Source of the DNA: Pomphorhynchus laevis
Lineage: Eukaryota; Acanthocephala; Palaeacanthocephala; Echinorhynchida; Pomphorhynchidae
Length of the DNA: 64,000 bases
Reading direction: 5' to 3'
Assembly: GCA_012934845.2 (NCBI GenBank)
Contig: WNNJ02002276.1
Coordinates: 94,280 to 158,279, forward strand
Shown here one piece after another: positions 33,201 to 44,200 of the stretch. The translations under genes were made by a program, and so were the position numbers. The notes under the pieces are model-generated. The model searched no databases. It worked only from the letters and a program-made list of their open reading frames with translations, and was not told where the DNA came from. Numbering within the stretch: position 1 is the first letter of the stretch; every line of letters begins with the position of its first letter.

Positions 33201-36200
33201 AGATCATATACAAATAGATTGAACAAAAGTGGGCTAAGAGTGTCACCCTGATAAACGCTCTTAATTTGCTGAAAGTATTCTGAATATTTTATTCCATCAA
33301 ACACTCAAACGAGGAGAGAGAACCTGATGTAGTACATGCTTGATATAGCCTTAAGGCAAAGTTCGGTTATTAATTTTCAGATAAACAAGTATCTGTCAAT
33401 GCTATCGAATGCCTTTGTAAAAATCAACGAAAACGGCGTACAAATAAAGGTGATTTGAACGCGTTTCTTTAACAGCGTTTCTTAATATGGACGGCACTTG
33501 TGGTAGAGAAACCCGGTGGAAAACCATGTTGCTCGGTTGGGAAAAATTTTGATTTATAGATTGCAAGTCTACGGCTTATGATGGTTGCAAATAACTTATA
33601 TGGTTGACTTAGTATTGCGATATCTCTGTAATTATTTAGATTACGAGGATCATTATCACCTTTAAAGAGTATTTTTAGAATTACCTTCCACGATATTGGA
33701 AACACATCTCCTATCAAGACCCGATTGAATAACACTACAAGAAAATAAATTGAGACTAATTAAATACCTTTAATATGTTCAGCGGCTATACCATCATTGC
33801 TGACTGCCTTTCTATCAGGCATGTGTTGTAAAAAGAATTCGATTTCATAGTCTGTAAAATATGTGTTCAAGTGACCTAGCTCTTCTAGAGGCCTTAACGA
33901 CCTTCTAAAAGAACTCCACTGATTTTTATCTCGAATATTGAAATAATACAAATTAATAAAATGTTGTTCCCATTGAGAAATGGGTACACTGACAATAGTA
34001 CTCACTGAACGACAGGAGGATCTAACTTCCACGGCATCAAACGTTCCTGTTCTATTATCCTGTTATTATTGTGTTCATTTAAAACCGTTATAAGCGTTCG
34101 AATTTTCATGTTATATTCGTTCTTTAATTTAACATTAAGAGGCTGGTATGCTTAATCTCACCTTAAAAAACTACGATAATGTAGTAATTTTACCTTTATC
34201 TCGCGCAACTCCTGGTTTCTTAAAATGGGAGAATGTCGTCTACAAATAATCCTGGTTGAACACGCCTTTTGATTCCTTTCACACCACATGTCAAACTCAC
34301 TATTAACATCGCCAGAATCTACAAAAGTATAAGCCTCGGTCATAAAATTTACATCGATTGCTTGGGCATTCAATTTCCTACTTATTTTATTAAAGGAATT
34401 AGTGCGGTGCTAAAAACCTGTTCTGAAACACCTATTTTTATTCCTACTGGTTGATGCTTTCTGAATGTTGTCCAAATGTCATATAACGCTGGTTCTATTG
34501 TAATGCCATTAAAGTTAACATAGATTAAATCGATGGTACCGCTACCCTTCGAACAGATGTAAGTGGGGAAGATAGGATACTTATTAAGAAATCAAATGAA
34601 TTCAAAAATTCGAAAATTAGCCTTAACTTTGTGGATAGAGGAAAATCATACCTAGAATTGAAATCTCCCGCAATAATTACTGATTTTGTCGTACCAAAAA
34701 TCCTGGACTAAATCAAATTCGATTATTATATCAGCCGCCGACATTTTGTGGAAAAGCAACAACCAAGAATCGCAATATTAGGTGTATCTACAAAAACCAT
34801 TGTATAACTATCAGCATATGTTGAAACCTACTAAATTTCACATTCAAACCAACTAAGATCCCGCCTACTTGTCGACTCCTCATGCACATATTCGCTGAAA
34901 ATTCAACAATATAAAAATTTCGCAACAACGCACGACAGTGAAAAGATCAATTAGTTGCAGCGAATGTGGAGCATTCTGCACTTACCCACTGTATTGCTTC
35001 AATCGAAGAATCTATTGATTGCCATATATCATTGGTATCAATAAGATCATCTCTCTGAACATCACCAGTGCTATCTAAAACTTTTAACCTGCTTGACGAG
35101 GTAACGTGTGCGGTAGCTACACCTGAAGTAGTATTAGGGTTTTCAAAACGAAAAATCTTACTTTTTTTATGTAAAACCGATTATTCGGACTATTTTTTCG
35201 CAATCCCCAAAGTTTCGGTCTTAGTATCTGCTAATGTTCTCTTTCAGATTTTTACAAGGCAGGAAGGATAGATAAATCCTTCCTGCCTGGGTGGCGGTAT
35301 AAATCCTGGATGCGGTATTGTTTTTGTGAATGTAGGCGCGTACAATTTGCTGGATAGTAGAATGCGTTAACGGAATCCCTATAGTATTCAAAATCTTAAC
35401 AATGCTTTCTAATTCTCCACTATTAGTTGGAACTTTAGTGAACATTACATTAGAGGACCAGAATGCAGCTTCATCAATATCTTTCGATATTCCCTCGGTA
35501 GACATTTTATCGGAACAAGCATTTACCGTTGCAAAAAAAAACGTTTTTTTTTCGGTATGCTTACGTACTAACTGCTTAAGAGGTGATATCGCTATATTCA
35601 CCTAGGAGTTTGTGATGCCAGGTTTCGTATTTCCAAGTGAAGTAATCTTGGACTGCAATGAAGTTATTTTGGATGAAAGAGAGCGCACATTCAAATGAGT
35701 ATAATACGGACAAAATATTTTACGGGTAACCCTAGGAAGTACTCGGGGTAACCAAATTTTAATCATTACGGAACAGTAGTATGTTCCAAACCAGGTGTAT
35801 GTTCAGACAACGAAGTTAGTGAACTGGAAGTTTGATCCCTATTGAAGCAGCCAACAGCACTACAGGCCGTGCATAACTCGTCCGCCTTAACACAGGCACA
35901 AGAACCATTGCATCCGCAACACTTCTCTGTCTGTGATTGACCCAATTGGAGATTCGCTCAAAACATGAATCTTCATCAGAATCCATTCAGTGGATTAGTT
36001 TTTGTTGTCGTTGAAACTCATTACGGCAGATCTCTAAAGTTAGTTGATCAATAAAAATAAACTTGTTGAATGCTGATATAAGCTCGTTTATTAAAGTTCG
36101 TTGATCGAAACTTGCTGATAAAAGCTAGTTAATCTAAGCTGCTCACAATGATGTTTACTTATTGCTTCGTTGTACCGGTGTATAGTTTTAAATTGTATGA

Positions 36201-39200
36201 TATATCGCTATTTTTGTTAGATAACATCAGCAATGTATCGAGTATAACCGTATTTGGATTCTGATTTTATTCTTCAGTTTTCTTACTTTTACTCTGGAAT
36301 GTACAGATTGACTTCTTTCGTGAAAGTCAATAACTTAACGACTTAGTAAACTTGTTGCTACTTATTTAAGATATTTACAACTAATGTTTAAGGTGTGTTC
36401 GCAAGTTATTTGTGTATAATTGATATTCAAATCATTATCTTAGTATACAGACTAATTTCCACGGTTAATATCAATTTAATCTTTAATGATGAAGTTTATT
36501 TAGCTATTTATATTGTCCGATATTTATATGAACCGATATTTATACCAACCGATATTTATATTGTTTGATATCTATATTGTCCGATATTTATATTGACCGA
36601 TATTTATATTGTCCAATATTTATTTTGTCCGATATTTATATTGTTTGATATTTATATTGTCCGATATTTATATTGTTTGATATTTATATTGTCCGATATT
36701 TATATTGTCCGATATTTATATTTAATGATAGTTATATTGCTCGATATTTATATTTACCGATATTTATATTGACCGATATTTATATTGACCGATATTTTAT
36801 ATTGACCAATAATTATATTGTCCGATATTTATATTGTCCGATATTTATATTGTCTGATTTTTATATTTACCGATATTTATATTGTCCGATATTTATATTG
36901 TTCGATATTTATAGTGTCCGATATTTATATTGTCCGATATTTATATTGTCCGATATTTATATTATCCGATATTTATATTATCCGATATTTATATTGTCCG
37001 ATATTTATATTGTCAGATATTTATATTGACCGATATTTATATTGTTCGATATTATATTATCAAATATTTATATTGTCCGATATTTATATGAACCGATATT
37101 TATATTGCTCGATATTTATATTGACCGATATTTATATTGACCGATATTTATATTGTCCGATATTTATATTGTCCGATATTTATATTGCCCGATATTTATA
37201 TTGTCCGATATTTATATTGTCCGATATTTATATTGTCCGATATTTATATTGTTCGATATTTATATTGACCGATATTTATATTGACCGAAATTTATATTGA
37301 CTGATATTTATATTGACCGATATTTATATTGACCGATATTTATATTGTTCGATATTTATATTTACCGGTATTTATGATGACCGATATTTATATTGACCGA
37401 TATTTATATCAACCGATAATTATATTGACCGATATTTATATTGACCGGAAATTTATATTGACTGATATTTATATTGACCGATATTTATATTGACCGATAT
37501 TTATATTGACCGATATTTATATTGACCGATATTTATATTGATCGATATTTATATTGATCAATATTTACATGGACCGATATTTATATTGATCGATATTTAT
37601 ATTGACCGATATTTATATTGATCGATATTTATATTGTTCGATATTTATATTTACCGATATTTATGATGACCGATATTTATATTGACCGATATTTATATTA
37701 ACCGATAATTATATTGACCGATATTTATATTGACCGATATTTATATTGACCGATATTTATATTGACCGAAATTTATATTGACTGATATTTATATTGACCG
37801 ATATTTATATTGACCGATATTTATATTGTTCGATATTTATATTTACCGGTATTTATGATGACCGATATTTATATTGACCGATATTTATATCAACCGATAA
37901 TTATATTGACCGATATTTATTTTGACCGATATTTATATTGACTGATATTTATATTGACCGGAAATTTATATTGACTGATATTTATATTGACCGATATTTA
38001 TATTTACCGATATTTATATTAACTGATATTTATATTGGCCGATATTTTTTTACTTGTCGATATTTATATTGACCGATATTTATATTGATTGATATTTATA
38101 TTGTCCGATATTTATATTGACCGATATTTATATTGACTGATATTTATATTGGCCGATATTTTTTTACTTGTCGATATTTATATTGACCGATATTTATATT
38201 GATTTATATATTTATTGTCTGATAGAATCTAAACATTTTAATAATAAGATTGTTACATCAATCTGAATGTTAAACATTTAAACGGTAAAATATTTTCAGA
38301 TTTTAGAAGATGACGTTTTCCTGAACATATTGCATAAAATCCACGATTTAGACATTAAATCGGGAAGCGTAGGTTTGTTATTTTACTACAAATTGTGATT
38401 TTACAAATTTTTCGATTTTTATTAGGATGTAAGCGATCTTTTTCAGTGAATGACGACAAGCAAATTGCAATTGACGATGCAGGTGAATCAAAACGGCATC
38501 GTTCTGAAGTAAATCAACAACATATCGAGAAAGAAATGCTACCAGTCGATACTTTGTATAGAAATAACTCAATATTTGACAATCACAATCTCACATGTAG
38601 CCGAAATGAACTTCCAAGTATGGACTATCGAGTGTTAGCCGCTGGTGGAGATTTTCCTAATGTTAATGTAGATTCATCAACTTGTCTCGCTAATAAGACT
38701 AGAGAAGTAAGTTTAATTTGTATCGCATTAAATCACTAGATAATGCTCTACAATTGGTAATTTACTGAAAATGGAATGTTAGGCTACTATGAACGAAAAT
38801 AAGAAAGTATAATTATTGTAAGTTGTTTTATCATTCGTCACCGTAAATCTTATCGAAAATGATCACTTAATAAATAACGCAAACCATAATAAAAAATGTC
38901 ACTTCAGATGTTTTTTCGTGGTTCTTCGTCGTTATATAATCAGTCAGTGAAGTGTTTTTCATTAACTTTTCTACAATATTTTAGATGTCGGAAATTAGTC
39001 TAAATCTCAAACTTGATTCTAAAAGTCTGGGTTTAAAAATGGCCCAAAGTTTTGGGTTTTAAAAATTGTAAATTTCATTTTATGTAAATATAATATTATA
39101 GCAACTTTAAATTTTGTATCCAAATTATTAATGACGTCATAACTTCGTCAATGTAACCAGTTACCGATCACGATTGTAAGGCTGTAATAATATACTAACT

Positions 39201-39930
39201 CCTCATAGTTCTGAAGAGTTTTAGGTCGCTATAATTAGTAGAAACGGCTATAAAATTCTGTTTCTAAAATACATAATTATCCAAAAAATTATTGGATATT
39301 ATTATATATTATTATTCAAAAAAGAAGGAAAATGTTATCGATATTTCGCTAACTTTTGTTAGCATCTTCAGAAAATAGAATTGATTGCAATTTTTTCGGG
39401 ATTCTAGCAGAGGTTAGCGAAATATAAATAAAATTTTTCTTTCTTTGATCCAGCTTCAATAATTCTTTATCAACAAATGAATCATTATCAACTATTTAAA
39501 AACATAAATAAATTTCATTTTATTATAGCACAAATTACGTTATTATATTATATTTTAGTATTTATAAATTTTATAATTAATTTATAAATATATATGCTAT
39601 CCTTATCAATAATATTCCAAAATATATTAAGTTATTTCTCTCTATTGAATACCATTGCTTCTTTTCCAGATTAATTCCACATATGATACTAACTGCAATA
39701 GTTTATTAAGTACAATTGCAAATACTCTGGTCAATGCTAATACTAGCTTTTTCTCTACAATATGTCCTCGCAGGGGAACAAACAGAAGGTCGGCTGCTCG
39801 TTCGTTTGCGTTAATTCTTGAGTTGAATAAGGCAAACGCTATTAGCCTTAACCAGAACGAAACATACGGTGAAATTGAGATCGGTATGGGAGATTTGTTC
39901 AACAATACTTTTAAATCTCTGATCTGTTGA
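27161..39930 (+). CDS. RAD21: Cohesin kleisin subunit, RAD21/SCC1 family (multi-exon)
   Basis: The kleisin closes the SMC1-SMC3 ring that holds sister chromatids together and is cut by separase. I rebuilt the exons from similarity plus GT-AG sites: 27161-27298, 29514-29734, 29780-29892 (or to 29901), 30224-30269 (least certain), 30305-30400, 30449-30541, 30588-30716, 30751-31004, 38300-38372, 38426-38706, 39670-39930. Phases agree at every other junction. The product is about 565 residues, against 631 for human RAD21 and 547 for REC8. The N-terminal SMC3-binding domain and the C-terminal winged helix are clear; the middle diverges, as is normal. The N-terminus resembles RAD21 more than REC8, but a meiotic paralogue cannot be ruled out. 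Introns are 34-53 nt in the 29.7-31.0 and 38.4 kb clusters, one of about 320-330 nt, and 0.96, 2.2 and 7.3 kb elsewhere. TATAG directly precedes the ATG. Confidence 0.88.
27894..28175 (-). pseudogene. Isolated intermediate-filament rod exon (coil 1A), antisense in RAD21 intron 1
   Basis: The minus strand encodes the start of the intermediate-filament rod: REKEKRELIELNDRFAS, then VERVRFLEIQNKQLR (the coil 1A helix initiation motif), then AKIKEMYETELQQARDVI and a further heptad stretch. The segment is bounded by an acceptor (TTTAAG before 28175) and a donor (GTAAATG after 27894), so it looks like a spliced genomic exon and not a retrocopy. The codon for the conserved tyrosine of the FASY motif is TAA, which would stop translation. 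No neighbouring filament exons were found on either side. Best reading: a duplicated, inactivated exon of a cytoplasmic filament or lamin gene. A sequencing error in a nested gene is possible. Confidence 0.75.
29514..31004 (+). CDS. RAD21: RAD21 middle exon cluster with tiny introns
   Basis: Exon 29514-29734 carries the rest of the N-terminal domain (MRGQLMLGIVRLFFRKVRYY, then DINDALMKLK), a hallmark of RAD21/REC8 proteins. Exon 29780-29892 gives HLDEITIP and PLLRDIDL, matching the family's ITLP and LDDIDV. After one intron of about 320-330 nt come four exons separated by introns of 35, 48, 46 and 34 nt; the pieces encode RDAQLNKDMFRDDIHMDEES (aligning with the acidic DFGDFGMDD region), a polar stretch, then LKLNNQLEILFQK and LAERTCLKKKANAK, matching the conserved WNNRLLKLF and RKRRKG region. 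The exon before 30270 (IVYNLYFGF-like) is the weakest call because its phase requires a non-consensus donor at 29902. Confidence 0.78.
31005..32780 (+). other. RAD21 long intron, left part; no gene seen
   Basis: AT-rich intron sequence. At 32505-32590 a short direct repeat (GAGTTGCTTCGAATCTCA twice) encloses inverted CAACTCTTGAGTTG-type pieces. A 71-codon frame at 32265-32480 (+) has no recognisable match and may be the antisense end of LINE-D. Confidence 0.45.
33469..34032 (-). pseudogene. LINE-D reverse transcriptase, first motifs in two frames
   Basis: The upper frame (34032-33760) ends with FTDYEIEFFLQHMPDRKAV and SNDGIAAEHIKG, the RT0 block (normally K-A-x-G-x-D-G-I). The next frame (33735-33469) gives PISWKVILKILFKGDNDP (RT1), LNNYRDIAILSQPYKLFATI (RT2, where R-P-I-A/S is usual) and PTEQHGFPPGFST (RT2a/3). 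A frame change between them and further stops downstream show decay. Confidence 0.65.
35221..35601 (-). CDS. LINE-D ORF1-like frame
   Basis: 126 codons without similarity that I recognise outside LINE ORF1 proteins. It has a basic start (LKQLVRKHTEKK), an FFATVNAC block, a central AAFWSSNVMFTKVP strand-like stretch, and LESIVKILNTIGIPLTHSTI, which has the look of a small RNA-binding fold seen in ORF1 proteins of several LINE groups. A cysteine-rich segment lies upstream in another frame. Role inferred only from position ahead of the endonuclease. Confidence 0.45.
   Translation of the reverse strand: MNIAISPLKQLVRKHTEKKTFFFATVNACSDKMSTEGISKDIDEAAFWSSNVMFTKVPTNSGELESIVKILNTIGIPLTHSTIQQIVRAYIHKNNTASRIYTATQAGRIYLSFLPCKNLKENISRY
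36500..38218 (+). repeat. 16-bp minisatellite, about 105 units, in the long RAD21 intron
   Basis: The unit is GACCGATATTTATATT with variants at the first positions (GTCC, GTTC, TACC, AACC, ATCG). It runs almost without a break for 1.7 kb and ends about 80 nt before the acceptor of the next RAD21 exon. A higher-order pattern exists: a block with TTGTTCGATATTTATA followed by TTTACCGGTATTTATGATG recurs near 37346, 37634 and 37827, spaced by whole multiples of 16. Because 16 is not a multiple of 3 and the unit lacks stops in several phases, long frames of IYIVRYLYCPIF type appear on the plus strand; these are almost surely not genes. Confidence 0.9.
38300..39930 (+). CDS. RAD21: RAD21 last exons with the C-terminal winged-helix domain
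   Basis: Exon 38300-38372 follows TATTTTCAG and encodes ILEDDVFLNILHKIHDLDIK. A 53-nt intron leads to 38426-38706 (GCKRSFSVNDD and a low-complexity linker), then a 963-nt intron leads to 39670-39930. The last exon has the winged helix that binds the SMC1 head: NTLVNANTSFFSTICPRRGT, NRRSAARSFALILELNKANA and ISLNQNETYGEI match the human [20 protein letters not shown] and [21 protein letters not shown] regions. The stop at 39928 leaves a tail of about ten residues after the domain, as in other kleisins. Confidence 0.85.
39286..39475. mobile_element. Short foldback element with paired TTAGCGAAATAT arms
   Basis: Inner arms GATATTTCGCTAAC (39340-39353) and GTTAGCGAAATAT (39413-39425) are inverted. 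Outer parts (ATTATTGGA and AAAGAAGGAAAA on the left; TTTTTCTTTCTTTGATCC and CAATAAT on the right) also pair loosely. The right outer part matches a hairpin at 45.6 kb. On the minus strand the left arm reads CTGAAGATGCTAACAAAAGT then TAGCGAAATATCGATAA, discussed as a possible ribozyme-like fold in the findings. It lies in the last RAD21 intron, upstream of the final exon. Confidence 0.5.
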
Positions 39931-41271
39931 CCGGAACGATAAGTGTACAGATTTGTGTCAGCAATCAACATTTAATTTACATTCAAAGTAAAGTTTTATG
40001 TTTGTACATTTGGCTGTTTGCATAATTGTGAAATTAAATCTGTTAATCTTTATTTTCATAATCAGCTCAATTTTTGTAAAATTTGTTTGCTCACAAATTG
40101 AGCGTCTAACCTCGTTTTATAACCTCTATTGTAATCATTTATACCATTAACGTTTTAGTTTATCTTTTAAGTATGTGCTTATTTTAATGAATGTAACACT
40201 TGTCTCGTTATAATTTTCATACTTTAATTCTTAAAATTTTAATTAATTATAATTTTATTTTTCTTAAATTTAATTTTAAATTACAAATTCTGTTATAAAT
40301 TAAAAATTCTGTTAAAATTCTGTTTAAATTAAAAAAATCAGTTATAAATTCTATTTAAATTACAAATTCTGTTATAAATTAATAAACCACATTGACATTG
40401 ATTTTATTATTTTAATGTTAAAATATTTTAATATTTTAACATATAGATATTATCTCATTTATATAGATTCCCGTGCATAATAATTTTATAGATTTATGTT
40501 AGCAAATATATAATTAAAATGTTATTTATTATTCTAGTTAATCTATTTTGAAAATTGAACTTAATTTATTAATTTATCGACTTTAATTTATGTTCCTTGA
40601 ATGTTGGAAATTTATTGCAAAATTTCTATAAATCCTTATTCGTATCACTAGATTTATATTATTATTAAAATTCTGTAACATTTTTATTTCATCAACTCTT
40701 ATAAATCTCATAAATCTTTTACATACTCTTAAAGTTTTCATTCTCTTTAAAAATTAGCACTTCAAAAATTAACACAAAGATGTATGCATTCATCATTATT
40801 AAAAAGGATTTGCAAATAACAAAATGATTAATGAACGACTAAATTATTAATAAATTCAGATTAATATCTGCTTTTGTATTAACTCACTATATCATCATGT
40901 CATTATTGTTATATAATAATTGAATAATGATATATTAGATATTAAACATATGATATCTGTAATTTATAATCTGATTATATAGTTCACTATGTAATAATAT
41001 CATTATGTTATATAATTTTTAAGATAATGATATAATAATCATGTTATTAATGACATATATATTTTGTTTCGTAACATGAATATCGTCAGAATATATTATT
41101 ATAATATAATATATTACAATACATATTTTTATTAATATAAAATATTAACAAAACTTAAATATTAATATAAAATATTAACTTTAATAAAACTGAAAATTTT
41201 TGTTTTGAAACTGTAAATATATATTAAATTTGCTTTATGATGTGATATGTATATTATCGACTAAACAATTA
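39931..41271. other. Spacer between RAD21 and SNF8 3' ends, no gene seen
   Basis: The two genes converge here. The sequence is AT-rich with a small tandem run of TTAAATTACAAATTCTGTTA (about 40270-40380). No further gene is visible. Confidence 0.5.
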
Positions 41272-44200
41272 TCATACAACAATATGAAAAGCAACTGGCC
41301 AATATGTACAGTCCACTTCGTCGAACCAAATAATTCCATTGTTTATTAAGAATTGAACTCTCTCTTTTACTCGCTCTGGTTCCCATTTGGTATGTCGTTC
41401 AACTTGCTTAACACTGATAGGTTTACCATCGCTAAGAAGACTTAGTAAAACGTGATGGTCATTGCTTAGTTCCATCGGTACTGATAGAATGTAGTCAATA
41501 CCAGCAATTTCAACAATCTGAAAACCGGATCCCAGATGGGACAGTTTAGCAACCGAAATTTTTATATCGCGAGTAGTGATTCTGCTATACTGTAATGAAG
41601 TTGACTTTTTGCTCCTTTGTCGTTCTAGTAATGTTAGCAGACGTGACAGCTGCACTACCCCACCGGTCTTTTCGTTCATAGCCAAACATAATTCAATAAC
41701 CTGGACTGCCAGCACGTAGTAAAATGTACCAAGTCCGAGTTTGTCGAACATGCCTTCTTTTGCTATAATGATAACATTTATCACACAGATGAATTCGATA
41801 TTTGAGAAAATCCGTAACTAAATTTTAACCTTAAAACTTGTGTTGTAAGGAAAATCACAAGTTTTACAATAGTTTTTATATAAAAACTATTTATTATTTA
41901 TAATTATTTATTATTTAATTATTTATTTTATTTATCATTATTTTTAATAGTGTAAAATACATGAACTCAGTTAGTTGATTTGGTTTATTAAATACCGAAA
42001 CATACAAAATATTTTTTACTGTTAAAATCTTTATTTATCATTTATTATTTATAATTATTTATTATTTAATTATTAATTATTATTTTATATTTTACTTGAT
42101 ATAAGTTATATGACATTTTATATAAAAACTATTTATTATTTATAATTATTTATTATTTAATTATTTATTTTATTTATCATTATTTTTAATAATGTAAAAT
42201 ACGTGAACTCAGTTAGTTGATTTGGTTTCTTAAATACCGAAACATACAAAATATTTTTTACTGTTAAAATCTTTATTTATCATTTATTATTTATAATTAT
42301 TTATTATTTAATTATTAATTATTATTTTATATTTTACTTGATATAAGTTATATGACATTTTATATAAAAACTATGTATTATTTATAATTATTTATTATTT
42401 AATTATTTATTTTATTTATCATTATTTTTAATAATGTAAAATACGTGAACTCAGTTAGTTGATTGGGTTTCTTAAATACCGAAACATACAAAATATTTTT
42501 TACTGTTAAAATCTTTATTTATCATTTATTATTTATAATTATTTATTATTTAATTATTAATTATTATTTTATATTTTACTTGATATAAGTTATATGACAT
42601 TTTATATAAAAACTATTATTATTTATAATTATTTATTATTTAATTATTTATTTTATTTATCATTATTTTTAATAATGTAAAATACGTGAACTCAGTTAGT
42701 TGATTTGGTTTATTAAATACCGAAACATACAAAATATTTTTTACTGTTAAAATCTTTATTTATCATTTATTATTTATAATTATTTATTATTTAATTATTA
42801 ATTATTATTTATTTATTTTATTAATCATTATTTTTAATTTATATAGTATAAAATACCTAGACTCAGTTATCTGATTCATAAAATATCAAAACATACAAAA
42901 TAAATTTTTACTGTTAAATTTTTAAACTTTAATTAACTATTTTTAAACTTTATTTAACTGTTAAATTTTTAAATTTTATATTTTATCTCCGTTGGATATT
43001 AATTATTTGCTAACTTAAAATAATAACAAACAAGACCATTTGGTAATTATTGATGGATAGCAAAAGTAAATTATATTAGCAAACGTGCATGTGGATCTAA
43101 AAATACACATCAGAAATAGCAAGTGGATTATGTTAATTAGAAATTTGTTATTGGAAATCCAAGCGTCGGAATGAAGATGAAATCTCTTTATTTTATCATA
43201 ATATACACTAAGATATATTACATAATATTACACCAGCAACAATAAAAATTAAAACGTTTAAAATTAAGTTATATTTGTCGTAATAACGCTGAGAGTAAAT
43301 GACTCAGATAATTTTAAAGCCTAGATATGATTTTTGTCGTCACAAAATGCTAATATCTAAACCTTTTTTACCATATTATTTGTAGAGTAATCAGTTGTCC
43401 GAGGCATTGCGGTCTTAAAACTCTATATGTTAGCATAAAAGATACAAACAAGTCCAGTAATTTATGTTCTTCGAAAACAAAATATTTTCAATTATATTAT
43501 ATCAATATTACATAATATTAATATCAATGAGGATTTTCCATACAAATGTTCACTTTTAATAATTTAATCGATATGTTATATTAATATTATACTTATAATA
43601 TATCTATATATTCAATAATATTCGTTTCATTTTCTAAGATATAAAAGTTTGACGTTTCTACTGATTAAAATTTATAATTTAATATATTTTTATTAATCTG
43701 TTTACAATGCTATCATATCGACAGGTAGGGATATAGATCTACATGGTAATGTTACTTAACAAAATATTCATAAAAAGTAGACTAATTAATCTCTTATTTT
43801 ACATATTAATTTCTAAGATTTTTTATCTTTATCTATGAATTCTTCCAGATGCTTTCGAAATATGTCGTATTGCTTGACAAGCTATGAACTCACATTGAAT
43901 ATAAATTGAAAATCTCCAAATTGTGATAAATTTTAATAATCTCCAAATTCTTATTTATTAAACTTTATAATAAAATTTATAATATTTTAAATTATTTATT
44001 TATATATTTATTATTTTATTTTTAATATTTATTTGTAATTTATTATTGTAATGACATAATACGGAAACAACTAAAAAAAATGACTGCTTATACTGCATGT
44101 ATAGTTTCCGTTACTTTTGCGACGTAAAATCAACTTATGGCATTCTGGTAGAATGACCATAAAGCCATGTTATATTCAGGTCGCATATGTTTATTTTTAT

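Larger units (their letters stand above)
32780..35960 (-). mobile_element. LINE-D, antisense in the RAD21 intron, decayed
   Basis: Minus-strand order from 35960 down: a cysteine-rich segment (CCGCNGSCACVKADELCTAC, about 35930-35850), an ORF1-like frame (35601-35221), an APE endonuclease region with AGDFNSR and GSGTIDLIYVN (about 34640-34480), reverse transcriptase frames (34032-33760 and 33735-33469), the QGDTLSPLLFNLF box (about 33250), a YADY box where YADD is expected (near 33170), and a C-terminal frame (32995-32783). Several frame changes and stops separate these, so it is inactive. It is unlike LINE-A/B and LINE-C. The clade is unresolved (Jockey- or RTE-like from the RT blocks). Confidence 0.7.

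Noticed and set aside
36673-37300. Long plus-strand frames of 118 and 160 codons with repeating IVRYLYCPIF
   Set aside because: They are a by-product of the stop-poor 16-bp minisatellite in a RAD21 intron; the peptide merely reads the repeat in three phases.
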